A stretch of DNA of 64,000 nt from Desarmillaria ectypa (Eukaryota > Basidiomycota > Agaricomycetes > Agaricales > Physalacriaceae), in contig JAUDYN010000002.1 of assembly GCA_030407005.1 (NCBI GenBank), positions 744,001 to 808,000 of the forward strand, read 5' to 3'. This document shows positions 8,872 through 21,434 of the stretch, one piece after another (position 1 is the first letter of the stretch; every line of letters begins with the position of its first letter). The notes below the pieces were generated by a model. The model was not told the origin of the DNA. It saw only the letters and a program-made list of their open reading frames with translations, and searched no databases. The translations under genes were made by a program, and so were the position numbers.

Positions 8872-11800
8872 TTATGCATAAATATATTCCATGCCCTCAG
8901 AAATTCCACGCTCGTAGCCTCTCTGCTCCGCCAAAGAAAGCTGTTTCGCTATCTCCATGTTCCTAAGAAATTCCATATCGTCCTGTTCTGACTGTGACCC
9001 GCTCGCTTCTGTGTAACTCGACTGCTCAGACGATGTCCGTTTCGCATCCTGAGCATTTTCGTGCTGGTCCAGGTCAGCTCGGCTCATTGTTTCCATAGTT
9101 GGGTCGACTTCGACACCCACATCTCCTTCAACATCTCCATATGTTGCACTGCGAGCTGCCTCCGCCATTGCCTTCTGACGTTCAGAAGTGGTCCCTTTGG
9201 CCTCTTGGAACCGCTTTAGTATCATCTTCCGCTCCTCCGAGGTGCTTCGTTTCACTTCCTCGACCCCGTCTAATACGCGTGTACGTCTTCTTTGACGCTC
9301 CTCCTGCTGTTTCCTAGAATGGGAATAAATGCTTTTCCAAGCGCCATTCATGGGATGGGACATAAGACCACAAATTCCTGCTGCGGGCTTCATGGTTACG
9401 TTCGCAACTAGAGACTCGTTTCAAATCGTGACCCAGGAAAGAATCCAGCGGAAACTTACAGCTCCGAGCAGATCCTTTGATTGCCCCGACGAATCCATCT
9501 TGCTGGGCACCCTTGATGGGCTCACGTACAAGTCCCGTAACTCCGTCGTACATGCCATATACAAACCCCTGCGCAAGTCAGTGACTATCGACAGACGATT
9601 CTGTAAGGCTAACCTTTCCAGCTTCTTTAAGCCCGTTCCTAAAATTAGTTACCTTCCCGGGTTCTCTTATTTGAGAACCATACAGCTTTGGCACATTCTG
9701 GAAACCATCATGTATACTCGTCACAATCTTCATGACTCCTGATGAGGAACTTGAGGCTAGCTGAGAAGACTTTGAACGAACGCGAACCTTGTGGAATGGC
9801 AGTTGTCGTCTGTATGATGCCGGAGACGGGGGAGCTAACAGTCCAAGTCAGCGTAATACTGAATGGAATGCATGGTAGATACGAACTAAAAGATCTTCGC
9901 AATCCCACCATAAAAATGGGTGATTGTCCAAAAAATCGCAGTTGACCCGCCAGTTATGGGATCCGAAACGCCTTTGTGTAAATTGTACTCCTTGGAACCT
10001 TCCCAGCAAAATTATATGTATGCATATGCAATGGGAGTATGCTAGTTCACATACGATGTATATCCAAGCTTCCTATGTCGAGCTCCCGTGCTTCTACCAA
10101 GACGTTCGCGGCAAAGGCGCTAAGCTTCAGGCACTACAAGAAAGAAATCCAACTCAGGAAACAAAAAAGGAAACAAATTCAAAGCCTACGTGTTTCGTAG
10201 ACCACCACACCGCTACCCGTGAAGGATCCATGTCACATCTCATGTTCTTCAAAGGAAGATGACGATAGAAGCTCTCCACACCACGTTTGACGCCGTCCTA
10301 AATGAAGGTGAGAGTTGGTTTCAGATGGTATGTGGTAAGTGTTTGGTTAACCTCATGCAGAATCTGTTCTGCCATCCTTCGAGCGGCACTCTTCGCGGCA
10401 GGGCTGATAGCAAATCTGATGGCATCCCTGAGGCTATCTACCGTGAGACTCTTCGGAGGAATCGGTGCAGGTCCTGCCCCAGCCGTATGAATCATATTGC
10501 CCCAAAACCCTTGGTCACCAAAGAATGGGACAACAACAGTTGGAAGTCCCTTAGATAGCCCAGCTGCAGTAGTCCCCGCACCGCCGTGATGAATAACTGC
10601 TGCAACTCGCCCGTTAGCGAACAGCCAGTCATGCGGTATATTCCCAAGAATGAAGATATGTGGAGGAATGGCGATGCCTCCGAGGCCTCCCTGAAAATCA
10701 TTGAGCAAAGTGGATGTAATAAGTGAAAAGAGGAATCGCGCGTACCCATCCAGCAGATACAAGAGCTCGAACACCAGCTTGCTTTGTGGCCTCAAATATG
10801 GTACCTTCATAACCATTTCAAATATGTGTACACGAATACTAAGGCTATAGCGACGCACTTGTCATTGTAGCGGGATCATCTACCACGACTGAACCGAATC
10901 TGACAGTAAATGAGACCAAGGGGGAAGTTACGATGAGCTGAATGCACACCCTATGTATATGGGTACATCACCAGCAGCTAGGAATGCGGTTAGATCATCT
11001 GGCGGTGTATAATTCGTGGCCAAGTCCAAAAAGTAAAAGCCTACAACATCTATTGACGGGTGAGGTTAGATAAAGAAGGTGGTTGTGCTTCACACTGACC
11101 GATATGGTTTTTCCAGTCCTTGGGTTTTGGTACAAGAGCTGGGCTCATACAATACGTCCATGGGATCTTGCAAGTATCGAGGGCACCCGAGCCCGATCTC
11201 AGGGAAAGAGGTGCTAAGCCGAGGCTTCGTGTACGCAATTTATTGATGATGTCGCCCATTCTTGAGAGTAAATTTAGCACTAACCGACGAGAATGGGGAA
11301 TAACCCAACCCTTGCCAAGTGAGAATTTCAGCAAGCGGGTATGTCAGGTAATTTGTCAGGCCCTTTCCTGCATTCGAATCATTGACATTGACAAGAGGAT
11401 GAGGGAAAGCGGATGTCGCGCTCCTACGATAGAGAACAATCAGATGGTGAGATACGTGATTCGTACGAGCCTCACCATGGCATGGCTATAAGAATCGGCG
11501 TTACTGATAAGCATCACTCAGACCGGAGGAATCCACTGACTAAATGACAATTGAAGGGGAATGCCCAATGCTTCGGCACAATGAATGTGAGCAAAAGCCG
11601 GAGGATTCGCTATGATGGCATCAGCGGCAAACATTCTCCACGTCCGAGGGCAAGGCGAATGACATGAAAGCCAACATCCATTAATCATCTCAGCTAGCAT
11701 CTTCCGCTTCTTGGGTATATCGCCATTAGTTAGAGAATCCATGCCGGGTATTAGGCCTGGATCTATATCAGAGCACGAAGGTCAGGATTTGTTACGCATC

Positions 11801-12438
11801 ACCAAGCCGTGGCATACTTTTCACCATATAGCTCATCAGGTCTTGCGGATTTCCTCCAATGTCGAAGAATTCTAACCCATTTTCCGTAACAAATGTTCTG
11901 AACGTTTCGTGTGACGCTATTCGTACCCGATGACCGTCGCTTCTTAGTCTCTTCCCTAGAGCAACATAGGGTTGGACGTCACCTGTAAACTGCCTAATCA
12001 GCTATTTATTCGAGCCCGAGTTGACAGTGTTGGACTAACCGCGGCTTCCGACAATCATGATCACAATGTTCATCTTGGGGAACTTTTTCCACTTTCGGTC
12101 TACAGCGAATTCCTTGACATCCGGCGCATAATCCTCTGGGAGCTCGGGGAGTTTGTGCTTCAGGTCGAGAGAAACTGAAATTCGACCATCTCGGGTAATA
12201 AATGCGGACGATCTCAGTCCCTTTCCTGCAGCAATATATCTGCCGTATGCTAGTATGGTGTGAGCTCGGTAAGCAACGTCGAACGCGAGAGTAACCTACA
12301 GATATTAGGATTAGCCTGAACGTCATTCACATCGGCAGGCGTGTTTTCGCTAGACTGAAATGATGTCGCGTTCTTGGAAAGTATTGGAACATCCTCGTCC
12401 ACTTCCTTCATATGAAACGGGTGAGCTTCGTTCGCCAT
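8872..12438 (-). CDS. UDP-glucose:sterol glucosyltransferase-like protein (GT1/GT28 fold)
   Basis: The family transfers glucose from a UDP-sugar to the 3-OH of membrane sterols. Reading down from MANEAHPFHMKEVDED at 12438: a GT28-type N-terminal domain with GSRGDVQPYVALGKRL (split by an intron near 12050); acceptor-side segments at 11742-11518 and 11334-11050; and the sugar-nucleotide domain near 10720-10400 with GNIPHDWLFANGRVAAVIHH, GGAGTTAAGLSKGLPTVVVP and FFGDQGFWGNMI. A C-terminal region near 9550-9310 (LVREPIKGAQQDGFVGAIKG) is typical of basidiomycete sterol glucosyltransferases. A charged tail follows (QEERQRRRTRVLDG...), ending GMEYIYA. At least eight introns are likely. No GRAM/PH module precedes the catalytic part, unlike Atg26. 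Middle exons (9700-10260) are only partly resolved. Confidence 0.82.
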
Positions 12439-14838
12439 GATAGTGACGGTGAGTAGACCTGTGACTGGTCCACTACCATCCCTTGCTCATTAATACTTGG
12501 AGGACTGTACCTAAGGCTGAGTTTGAATTCACAGATGATTGGCGAGTCCGAGTCCGAGATTGGCGTGACCCACTGCCACTGTACCAGTGTCACCACCACT
12601 CCAAAAAGATCAGTCAAGCCATTATCATATTAGGGATTTGGTTGTGCGAACAATGCGCGAATCGACATATTCAGCTGTCGAAACCTTGCATTACTGTTTT
12701 CAAAACCTACCTACCACACCGAAATGTGCAACACCAGTGAACAAGCGCAACAAGCATGATGCGCCGGAAATTGCATAATTCCAATTCTTGCCAAGAACCG
12801 ATGCGAGAGTCGGGTATGAGAAGCTTTGGGGAAGATAAGAGTACCAGGACTTCGAGAATTCAGAACTATACAGAACTGAGAGTGAGTCCACTTAATGGTG
12901 CTCTTTCCGCGATATTTTTGGTTTTGCTGTGGAAGATCATTTCGGCATAGTAGTCATTTCAAGTAAGGTTTTGAGGGAGGACGATAAGCTGACAACTGTT
13001 GGCACAGCTAAGGAGGGGAAAGGAGTGATATTCCTTTTTACCAAAAAGGACAGTGTGAACTTGAGCATTTACTGCCCTGCCCTACCACAACGTCAACGGT
13101 GTCGCAGTATACGTCGAAGCGGACGTAGACAAATTCGCGAGGTCGTGAATCGCTTGCTGCTTGGCCGGGTGTGGACGGAAAAAGGGGATATTCGTAGTTC
13201 AAATATATCTAGAAGAAGAATCAGTACAGGCAGTGATTGGGCCACTTACTTGGCTCAAAGGAGAAGGCTCGTCGCTCGCTCAAAGGCTCTGTGCTCGTGG
13301 TAAGAAGGTAAGAAAAGGCGAAATCATAATTTCTGTCAATCGGATACCAACGGCAAAAGAGGGGTAGCCGCACACGTACTCTCGCATTGCCAGAGCCCAT
13401 AGATAATAGGGAAGGATAAATAGATGTATCTAAGATGTAAACTTGTCTGAATAAGTGGAATATCCTAGCTCAATTACCTCGGCCTCAAGCAAGACTTAAC
13501 CACCCGGAATACGTGCAAATATAGCATAGGGAGAGTTCGCTGCCCCGCTCAGCGCACGAACGGTGGTCCAAGCCGTCGTATCTCGATCTCCAGCACGTTC
13601 CGAGGTGGTGTTGTCCGCCGTTGGCGTTGGTCTTCGCATCGGATAGGGTGGGGAGGGGAGTGGTGATGGAACAAAACTAGAGAGAGAAATAAGCGAAGTT
13701 AGAAGAGAGTAACAAACTGGTATTATCAGGCGACACCCATACGACCCATACCTTCCACCATTGCTTGAGATGGCTCAATTGTCGGTGAGGCGAGCTACCT
13801 CAATATTGATATCGAGATCTTAAGCCTTGTTGTCCTAAGGCAGAAGTGTCGGTGTGCATGCTCCTCGATCCTAGGGCTATGCATCGTCGCAGGCAGAGAG
13901 AGGGTGAACCTGTAGAGAAGAAGTGGCAGTAATATGAAGTCAATGGTGAGAGATGTGGCAAACTCAAAAAGGAAGTATGAGTCAGCCAGCCCAAGACGTC
14001 GAGTCTACGAGCACGGCAACTTGTATTACCACAACGGAAACGTAGAATTCGACCAAGGAGGTTCATGGCGTAGAAGTCGAGCGATTTATCTATTCTCAGA
14101 TAATTGCAGCTTGGAGCTGGTTGTAAATTATATACCTGCGAAAGCAACGGGATACCGTCATTAACATTAATTGCACTTTGAAGGAGAACGAGACACCGGA
14201 AATTTTGGCGGGCACTTGCAAGCGCAAGCCAATTGATAGAGTACAGTTGTCTGAGGTCTTAGAATGAAACAGATACGGACTACGATGTTAATGCTGCCCA
14301 TATGACACGAAAGACGATGGAGACGCTTGAAGCATTGCTGAAAGGCTTCCAAGGCAACGAGAAACGCCCATAGGCCAATCGAGTCGTCTTCTCGTAACTA
14401 GAATTCACGTATCCTATCACTAGACGCGCATTTGCTAAGTATCTTCACCATGTCGCAATCGCTGGAATGTTTGGTAAGTGTCAGCTGGTGTGCATGTTGC
14501 AACGGCGCACTGGAATGAATCCTACCTCCCAAGTGTTTCATTGTATACGACGTATAGTTTCAACCCTGATTCTGAGCTAAGCAATAATAATGTACGAAAA
14601 GATGGCTGGACTCACCAGACAAGAGTAAATTGCGAAGGACTCGGATGCTAACACGGATAAGGTCCTGCTCGACATCCACGGCCTCGTACAACCTTGCGCC
14701 CGGTCCGGTACATCTGCTCTACCAGGCAAAACACTCAAAGCGCCGGCGCAATCTGTTCCATACGTTCCATTCGGCTGGAGCTTGCTATCTTACATATCGA
14801 TCCATGTATCTTTCTATTTGATCCCGCTGACGGGCTTT
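12439..14838. other. 2.4-kb intergenic region without a recognisable gene
   Basis: The left end must hold the promoter of the glucosyltransferase gene and the right end the 3' flank of PRPP synthetase. Open stretches at 12929-13303 (plus) and 13800-14147 (minus) have basic, low-information translations and no family motif. I regard both as chance. No tRNA, tandem array or transposon ends were seen. Confidence 0.4.
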
Positions 14839-16164
14839 TCATACCACTGAAGCCGTACCCGTTTCCGCCCACTCTCCAAATAGCAAACTGATACTCTCGC
14901 CATTGTGTGTCCGACGAATGCTTTCGGCTAACATTGGACTGATATCAACGGTGACTAGTTTTGAGCATTGACTTTGATGTTGTTTTTGAGGGATAGTATT
15001 CGTGACCTGGAAAACGAATTTGCATGGGAACGCTTGATCGCATAATGGTTGCTTACCACAAGCTGTTCTATGGGTAGTTGGTCTATAAGACTCATGTTCG
15101 TTTCTGAAAAAAGGCCTGGACGGGAAAACAATAAGCTTGACGCAAATGCTTTGGGAATATAAGCGAACCGTGTGAAACAAGCGCATGCACGGATCTTGCC
15201 CCCTTCTCCTGTAGCGTTTTGGCCGCTAGAGTGAGTGTCTTTCCGGTGTCAATCATGTCGTCGACAAGAATGGCGACCTGGATGAAATTTAGAGATGCAT
15301 ACATCCAGTCTCAGGCTGACACGAACTTTGTCTTTGACGTCTCCAACTAGAATCTCCATCTGCTCCGGTGCATCCGCTCCCTTTCCTCCTCGTTTTCTGT
15401 GAATGAGAGCAAATTCGACTCCTAGCTTGTCTGCTATGGCTGCAGTTCTGAGCAGACGCTCGTCGTCAAGAAAGGAATTGGAATTGTATCATTGAAACTC
15501 ACCGCTTAGCCCCACCGGCATCCGGACTAACTATGATTCCGTTCTTGTATCCTTCGATTTGACGCTTGATGTATGCGAGCATTAACGGCTCTGACCATAA
15601 GTTGTCGACCGGTATATCGAAAAATCCCTGGATCTGGCTGGCGTGCAGGTCCATAGTAATGACATGATCGCATCCGGCCACGGTAAGCATGTTGGCCACC
15701 AGCTTGGCAGTGATGGGGGCACGCGACCTGTCTTTCCTGTCCATGCGAGCATACGGGAAGCAAGGCATTACAGCGGTGATCCGTCTCGCCGATGCAGTCT
15801 TGCACGCCGAAATAAGAATGAGAAGTTCCATTAGATTATCGTTGACATCGCTGGAGCCGGATTGAATGATGAAGACATCTTCGTCCCGGACGGATTCCGA
15901 TATTTTGAGATTGATTTCGCCGTTGGAGAATTTCTTGACGGTGCAAGGAACGAGAGGAACGTTAAGCCTAAATCATACGAATAAATGGCGCGCTCGTTGA
16001 CCACCTTTCAGACACGAGGTATTGTAGCGGTTGCTCACCGCTCAGCGACAGCATGGGCAAGCTCTGGGTGGCTATTCCCTGTAAAACAGTTTAAGCGCGG
16101 ACAACAGGGATGCTAAAGAGGGGTACGAACCAGTGAGGATTCGGATAGAATTGTTGTGATACAT
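14839..16164 (-). CDS. Ribose-phosphate pyrophosphokinase (PRPP synthetase)
   Basis: The enzyme makes 5-phosphoribosyl-1-pyrophosphate from ribose-5-phosphate and ATP for purine, pyrimidine, His, Trp and NAD synthesis in the cytosol. The start [12 protein letters not shown] at 16164 continues after a short intron into [13 protein letters not shown]. Family signatures follow: [71 protein letters not shown]; and the PRPP-binding loop [20 protein letters not shown] near 15280. The C-terminus is [18 protein letters not shown]. About six introns of ~50 nt are visible. Length fits the family (about 320-350 residues). Fungi usually have several PRS paralogues, and I cannot say which this is. Confidence 0.93.
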
Positions 16165-16450
16165 AACGAGGGGTATGCAGAAGTAGAAAAAGGCGTAAGC
16201 TATCGCATGTAGATGAGAGAAGGAATAGAAAACGAGATGGTCGTAGGATGGAGAGAAAATTATCTGACAGAGCCAAACAATGATCACAGCCACGATGTCG
16301 TCAGTAGGCACATCAACGGGCCCGAAACAGTGGCGCTCCAATTGGTTGGTCGACGAACGTTGATGCCGTTATTCCAAATTTCGGTCGTAAAGCGCCCCGC
16401 AAAATTATGGCGGTACGCGGATGGTGATATTTTCTACTACATACTCTGAA

Positions 16451-18226
16451 TCAGCATAGCCTAACAGTTGTGGTATGTATGAGCTGGAAAGGGAGGTGAG
16501 CACATAGGAAAAAACCAAGGTTCGCCACAGACCTATTTAAACCCTTGATTTTTGAGATCTGCGCGGAATTGTAGTTGGCTAATCCTCGTCCCACCTCAAC
16601 AACATCTGCATCATCATATAAAGTTTGAGGCTTCACGTTCCGAGGTACTTCATCTTGAGGCTTTGTTGCAAGGGCCGTAGAGGAAATATATCGTAACAAA
16701 GTTTTCAGAGATGTGATTGAAGATGATGACATGGACGATGCCGTGAGAATCGCTGGCGTATTTGGCTGAGTAGAGGCGAAAGTGCTCACCAAAGAAGATT
16801 GTTCAGAACCATCTTGAACAACAGCAGGACTCGGAGATTTCAAAACAACGATTCGTACAGCCTGGCCAGAAGCGAACGCCCCGATGACGCCCCAAACGCC
16901 AGCTGCTAGCAGCCGACCACCGGATTCTCTGCGTGACAAGACATGATGAGCCCCGGCATCGATGATGACACTCCCGGAAGGGTAGAGTGTATGACTCGTC
17001 CATGATTTCAGGTCTCGCGTGGGAGTTGACGAGGGTTTGAACATCGTATGGGGTGGCCGAAGCAAAGGACCCGCATGTGGGCTGCGAGACCTTTGCGAGT
17101 CGGGAGTGGATGGACTGTGAACAGGACTTCCCGTCCTCGATAGTGGTTCAAGAGGAGTTCCTGGCGTTGATGACGCTTTTAGCGAGCTGTGATACTCGAT
17201 GATGCCGAAAATATTCTCTGGGTGCTTGCTGGATGTGATGATGGTGGTTACACCTGCGCCAGTGGCAATTTCTGCAGCGATGATCTTTGTTTCCATGCCT
17301 CCCGTACCAAGGCTTGATCCAAGGGTCGTTGTGCTAACTGATGTTATGAGCAGACTAGCTGCTTATAGGCGAGAAAAGGCATACCTTGTGATCTAATGGC
17401 AGATATTGATGTCACAACTTCTATTTGTTTTGCGTCTGGGTCTTTTCTGGGATTTGAGGTGTACAGCCCATCTACGTCCGTCAGTAGGAAGAGATAATCA
17501 GCGTGAATCATGGACGATGTAATGGCAGACAATGTGTCATTGTCACCAAATTTTATTTCCTGGAGAAGTGTGAGGGCATACTCAAGGAAGACACCCGCAA
17601 CTTGTACTCACGCTGACTGAAACGGTATCGTTCTCGTTCACGATAGGCACAACACCCATAGACAAAAGTTCATTGAACGTGTTTACAGCATTTAGATATC
17701 TAGTTCGCTGAAAAATAAGTATCCTTAGTACAAAAGGAAGATTTACGAAAACAAATGAAACTTACGTCTGCGATATCGCCTCGAGTAAGAAGGACTTGAG
17801 CGATAGGTTGTTCTAAATGGCCAAAGAGATCATCCCATAGTGCAATCAGTCTGCCCTGTCCAATAGCTGCTAATGCCTGAACAGATCGTAAGCGGAAGAT
17901 CAATTCAATCAGGATAGATAACATTTACTTGTTTTCCCGATAGACTCTTCGGACGACTTGGGATGTTCATTCGTTGCAACCCAACACCGATAGCACCAGA
18001 GCTAACGAGAACAACTCTATGTCCCTGGCTGCGCAGATGCACGACAGTCTCTACAACAGAGGAAAGGGTCGAAAGCAAGGGCTGGTGCGTCTTTTCGTGG
18101 ACGATAGATGAAGTACCTAAGAACAAGACGTAGAAGTACGTTTGGTGACTACACCAGAATGGCTGGTAATTACGGACCTAGCTTTATCACGATAGTACAC
18201 TGGGGCGCATGACGGGGACGAGCCAT
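16451..18226 (-). CDS. PRO1: Glutamate 5-kinase with PUA domain
   Basis: Glutamate 5-kinase phosphorylates the gamma-carboxyl of glutamate, the first step of proline synthesis. The start [20 protein letters not shown] spans an intron near 18120-18180, which fixes the ATG at 18226. The amino-acid-kinase domain shows [73 protein letters not shown] and [22 protein letters not shown]-terminal PUA domain carries [20 protein letters not shown] and [21 protein letters not shown] Ser/Pro-rich insert of roughly 70 residues separates the two domains. The last few codons after IKGLNRS are uncertain and may include another intron. The gene faces the CCCH gene across 161 bp. Confidence 0.93.
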
Positions 18227-18387
18227 GGTATCAACTACAACGTGCACAAAGTTGGATATGCGATTTTTGAGTCCGTCGAGTCAAACGTCAGAATGTGGTC
18301 GGAAATTGCCGTACTTTTGACGATCGGAAATACCAAGTAATTACCTTTTTCGGCTCAACAATTTGAGACGATCTCACTGCAACCACT
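18227..18387. promoter_or_regulatory. Short divergent promoter (glutamate 5-kinase / CCCH gene)
   Basis: Only 161 bp separate the ATGs of two divergently transcribed genes, so promoter elements and both 5' leaders must share this interval. No clear TATA box is visible. The CCCH partner has decayed, so the interval may now work mainly for the kinase. Confidence 0.5.
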
Positions 18388-21204
18388 ATGTCGACAGCAA
18401 ATAAGACGTTCCATCGCAAGCGTGTTTTGCCAGCAAATGATCCTAATATTCAAGCATTGGAAGTGAGAGCTAAGAAACGTGCTCAACGTTCAGCACAGAG
18501 AGAGAGGAAGCCGAAAAAATCAATACGGGGCTCCATCTAAAGATCGCGTCAAGGACGACTCTTCAATAAACTCGGATTCTAGCGATTGCCGTCATGTTGG
18601 CAACGGGATCGCCTGTCGCTTCTATAACCACGGCGGCTGCAATCGCGGTGAAAACTGTGCGTTTTTTCATGCTCCGGATGAGAAGAACATACGGAATGAT
18701 CTGTGAATGCTGTTTCTCTTACCTGCGTCCACAATCTAATCTTTCTCAACAGTGGAAAGAACGTCTGTCTGTACTTCCTTCTCGGCAATTGCAAGTTTGG
18801 TGATGCCAAGTGCATATACTCTCATACAAAACTTTACCTCCGTGAAAATAGCTTCTGGAACGACGAGGAATCCACTGCAGTACTAAGGTATGTTTACGAT
18901 ATGAAAACAGAGGAAGAAAGGATGGAGCGTAGGTTGATGAGCAACCCTTTTCGAACAGTTCCTCGCGGTATTCCCTACAACTCACTCCCCGGGGGTCGAT
19001 TCTCATCTCGCAGCGTCGCTGATAAGATCCGTTCACGAGATTCCCAAACAAACACACAGCCGTCTGGTTCAGGCAGCTCCCGCATCATTAATTTCATCCT
19101 CGGCGCCTACCCCATCATCCTCAAAAGCACCCTCTGACGTTAAAGACCAATTCATCCTCATCCTTTCACTTGAACACCAAGAGTACTATTCCGACATCTT
19201 ATTCCACTTGCTTTCTGAATTAAGAACAAGAATTGCCACCAAGCAGGCACTCACGGAGAGCAGTGCGTTGCAGCTACTCTCCTCGTCTCATCTTGTCGGC
19301 GTGCTGGTAGCGGACGCCGGTATCGCGTCACGGAGAAACACGAAAGTGCTCGCGAAGCTTGTGGAATGGACAAAGGCCGGTGGATGCGTTGTAGTCGGAG
19401 GGATGTTCAGCGGCAATATCAGTGGAACAGATATGGCCTGCTTTTTCGGTTCTAGCTGAGGCCTCCCGTGGAGGATGGGATCATATCATCGAACCACATT
19501 TACTCGCAATGAAGAACATAGCACTGTCAAGCAGAACCTTTCTCTACCATCCTCTTATAGTATGAAAGCTGTTCATCTTAGTGGAGTGGATTCGTCTACG
19601 GCGCTCTATAAGGCGACGACAAAGTCTCGTATTGAGTCACTGGTCTTCGCCGCTACTCCTGTTCAAATCCTTGCCGAAGCTCCCGCTGCTCAAACGCGAG
19701 TGGAAATGGCTACTTTGGATATCTGGGCGACGTCAATGGGGAGGATCTATCAACACCCATAGTCCTTGCGATGCTTAGTCTTCTTGATCACAAGCGCCCG
19801 GTCCCATGTGCTACCAGCGGATCTGCAGCCGTTCATCAGTCACCATCGACGAAGTTCATTCTCCTACTCTCATAGGCTCTTTTGACGAGATTCACGCCCA
19901 CTTCCTTTCCGCCTTGCGATCCAAGACCCACGTCAAGAGGGCTCTAATACAGAGTGAAGCCTTGACGTTCCTCGCTTCTCCAGGTCTCGGAGGAGTATTC
20001 GTCACCGACCCTGGAGTAACCCACAAGAAACACGGCTCCGTCCTCACCAAATTGATCGAGTACACAAAGGCTGGCAAGTTGGTTGCCATTGGTGGATTAT
20101 TCAGTACGTTCATCAACTTCGTGGAAATGGACAGGTTTTGGTCGAAATGGGGGCAGTCTTGGAAGATGGGCTCGTATCATCGCGAAACATTTTTCCGCAA
20201 CTGTTCAAGTTAACCCGTCCTTGGCAGATCACTACAGCATGAAAGCTGTTTACCTCAAGAATGTCAGTCCGTCTATGGCGATGTACAAGGATTCGGAGCA
20301 GAGCCATAGCGGGGAAATTGAAACGCATGCTATTCATACGAAATTGAGGTCGGGCTGTCTAGGCTACCTGGGTGATGTAAGCGCAGAAGAGAGTTCAACG
20401 AATGTTCTGCTCTCAATGCTGGGCTTGTTGGATTTCCGATATGATGCTACCCCTACTCTTCGGCCTTCGACCTCAGCATCCTCGTCGTCTTCTACTGGAT
20501 TCGGTTTGAGCAACGATAGCCAATCCGTCGCGCCCCCACACCAATCGGCCGATAATTTCATTCTTCTTATCTCACTTGAAAATGAACCGTTCTTTGAAGA
20601 TACCCATAAGAATCTTCTTGCAGCCTTGCGATCCAAACGACGTGTCGTACAAGCATTGTCAGCTGACGAAGCTATGCAGTCGCTCGCATGCCCCAACCTT
20701 GAGGGTGTCTTCGTGACGGACACGGGAATCGTTCGGAAGAAGCATAATCGCGTCCTCACGAAACTTGTCAGTTACACCAAGGAAGGCGGTTTGGTCGTAT
20801 TCGGCAGACTTTTCAGTTCATTTATTCGTCCTCCTGAAATGGACAAATTCTGGTCGACGGCGTGGGGTCTTTCTTAGAAGATGGGCAGTTACCAGAGAAG
20901 GATGTTCTACCCCCAAGAAAGGAACGATACAGTCAAGTCTTCAAAAGGCTTGCCTGCATCCTACAACATGAAGGCCGTGCACCTCAAAGGGATCAACTCT
21001 GCGACCGCAGTGTACAAGAACCGGGATCAGCACGGAGAGTTACAAGCTCCTGTCGTGCGGATAAAGTTCGGAACAGGGTATTTGGGCTACTTGGGAGACG
21101 TTAATGCCGAGGAGGAATCGACTGACGTCGTTCTTGCTATGCTGGGTCTTCTAGTCACAAGCCGAAAGGATATTGATTGTTCGTCTTCCGGTGATTTCTT
21201 GTAG
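18388..21204 (+). pseudogene. CCCH zinc-finger protein with three tandem unnamed modules, degraded
   Basis: The start MSTANKTFHRKRVLPAND at 18388 leads to two CCCH fingers, CRFYNHGGCNRGENCAFFH (near 18617) and CLYFLLGNCKFGDAKCIYSH (near 18764), both C-X7-C-X5-C-X3-H. CCCH fingers usually bind RNA. A linker is followed by three diverged copies of a ~210-residue module. Each copy has a (G/A)VxVxDxGI core, an AGG-type strand, a W-G-x-x-W-x-MGSYxR motif, YSMKAV(H/Y)L and GYLGYLGDV. The gene is broken: TGA at 19457-19459 in module 1, TAG at 20875-20877 in module 3, and net frameshifts near 19701, near 19880 and near 20205. I know similar CCCH-plus-module proteins as uncharacterised Agaricomycete families. 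Function of the module is unknown. Confidence 0.78.
19150..21180 (+). repeat. Three tandem protein-level modules in the CCCH gene
   Basis: Module 1 is at about 19150-19795, module 2 at 19845-20430 and module 3 at 20550-21165. Corresponding motifs are VGVLVADAGIASRRNTKV / GGVFVTDPGVTHKKHGSV / EGVFVTDTGIVRKKHNRV, then RMGSYHRTTF / KMGSYHRETF / KMGSYQRRMF, then GYFGYLGDVNGED / GCLGYLGDVSAEE / GYLGYLGDVNAEE. DNA identity between copies looks low, so the triplication is old. The alternating hydrophobic strands and Gly-rich turns suggest an alpha/beta Rossmann-like or glutamine-amidotransferase-like fold, which is inference only. Confidence 0.75.
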
Positions 21205-21434
21205 GCTGTCTTGTTTATTGTGTAATGCATTACAGCCTGTAATAATTGCTCTTCTCGACTGTTGTACATGTACATTCTTTACATTGCATTGTGACTTGAA
21301 TTATTAGTCCAGGGAACAGAGGGAATATAAACAAGATCATATCGGCCGCACTTAGGAAGCTAATCCTAGATGTATGTGAGGAAGCGATCGAAATGACATA
21401 TGAAGATGCACCTACCATAGTCACAATTAAAGAG

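Noticed and set aside
12929..13303. 124-codon plus-strand frame rich in Arg/Ser
   Set aside because: Biased composition, no motif, no intron-supported extension.
19457..20877. A-to-I RNA editing could turn the two stops back into Trp
   Set aside because: Both stops fit, but three net frameshifts in the same gene cannot be repaired by such editing, so plain decay is simpler.
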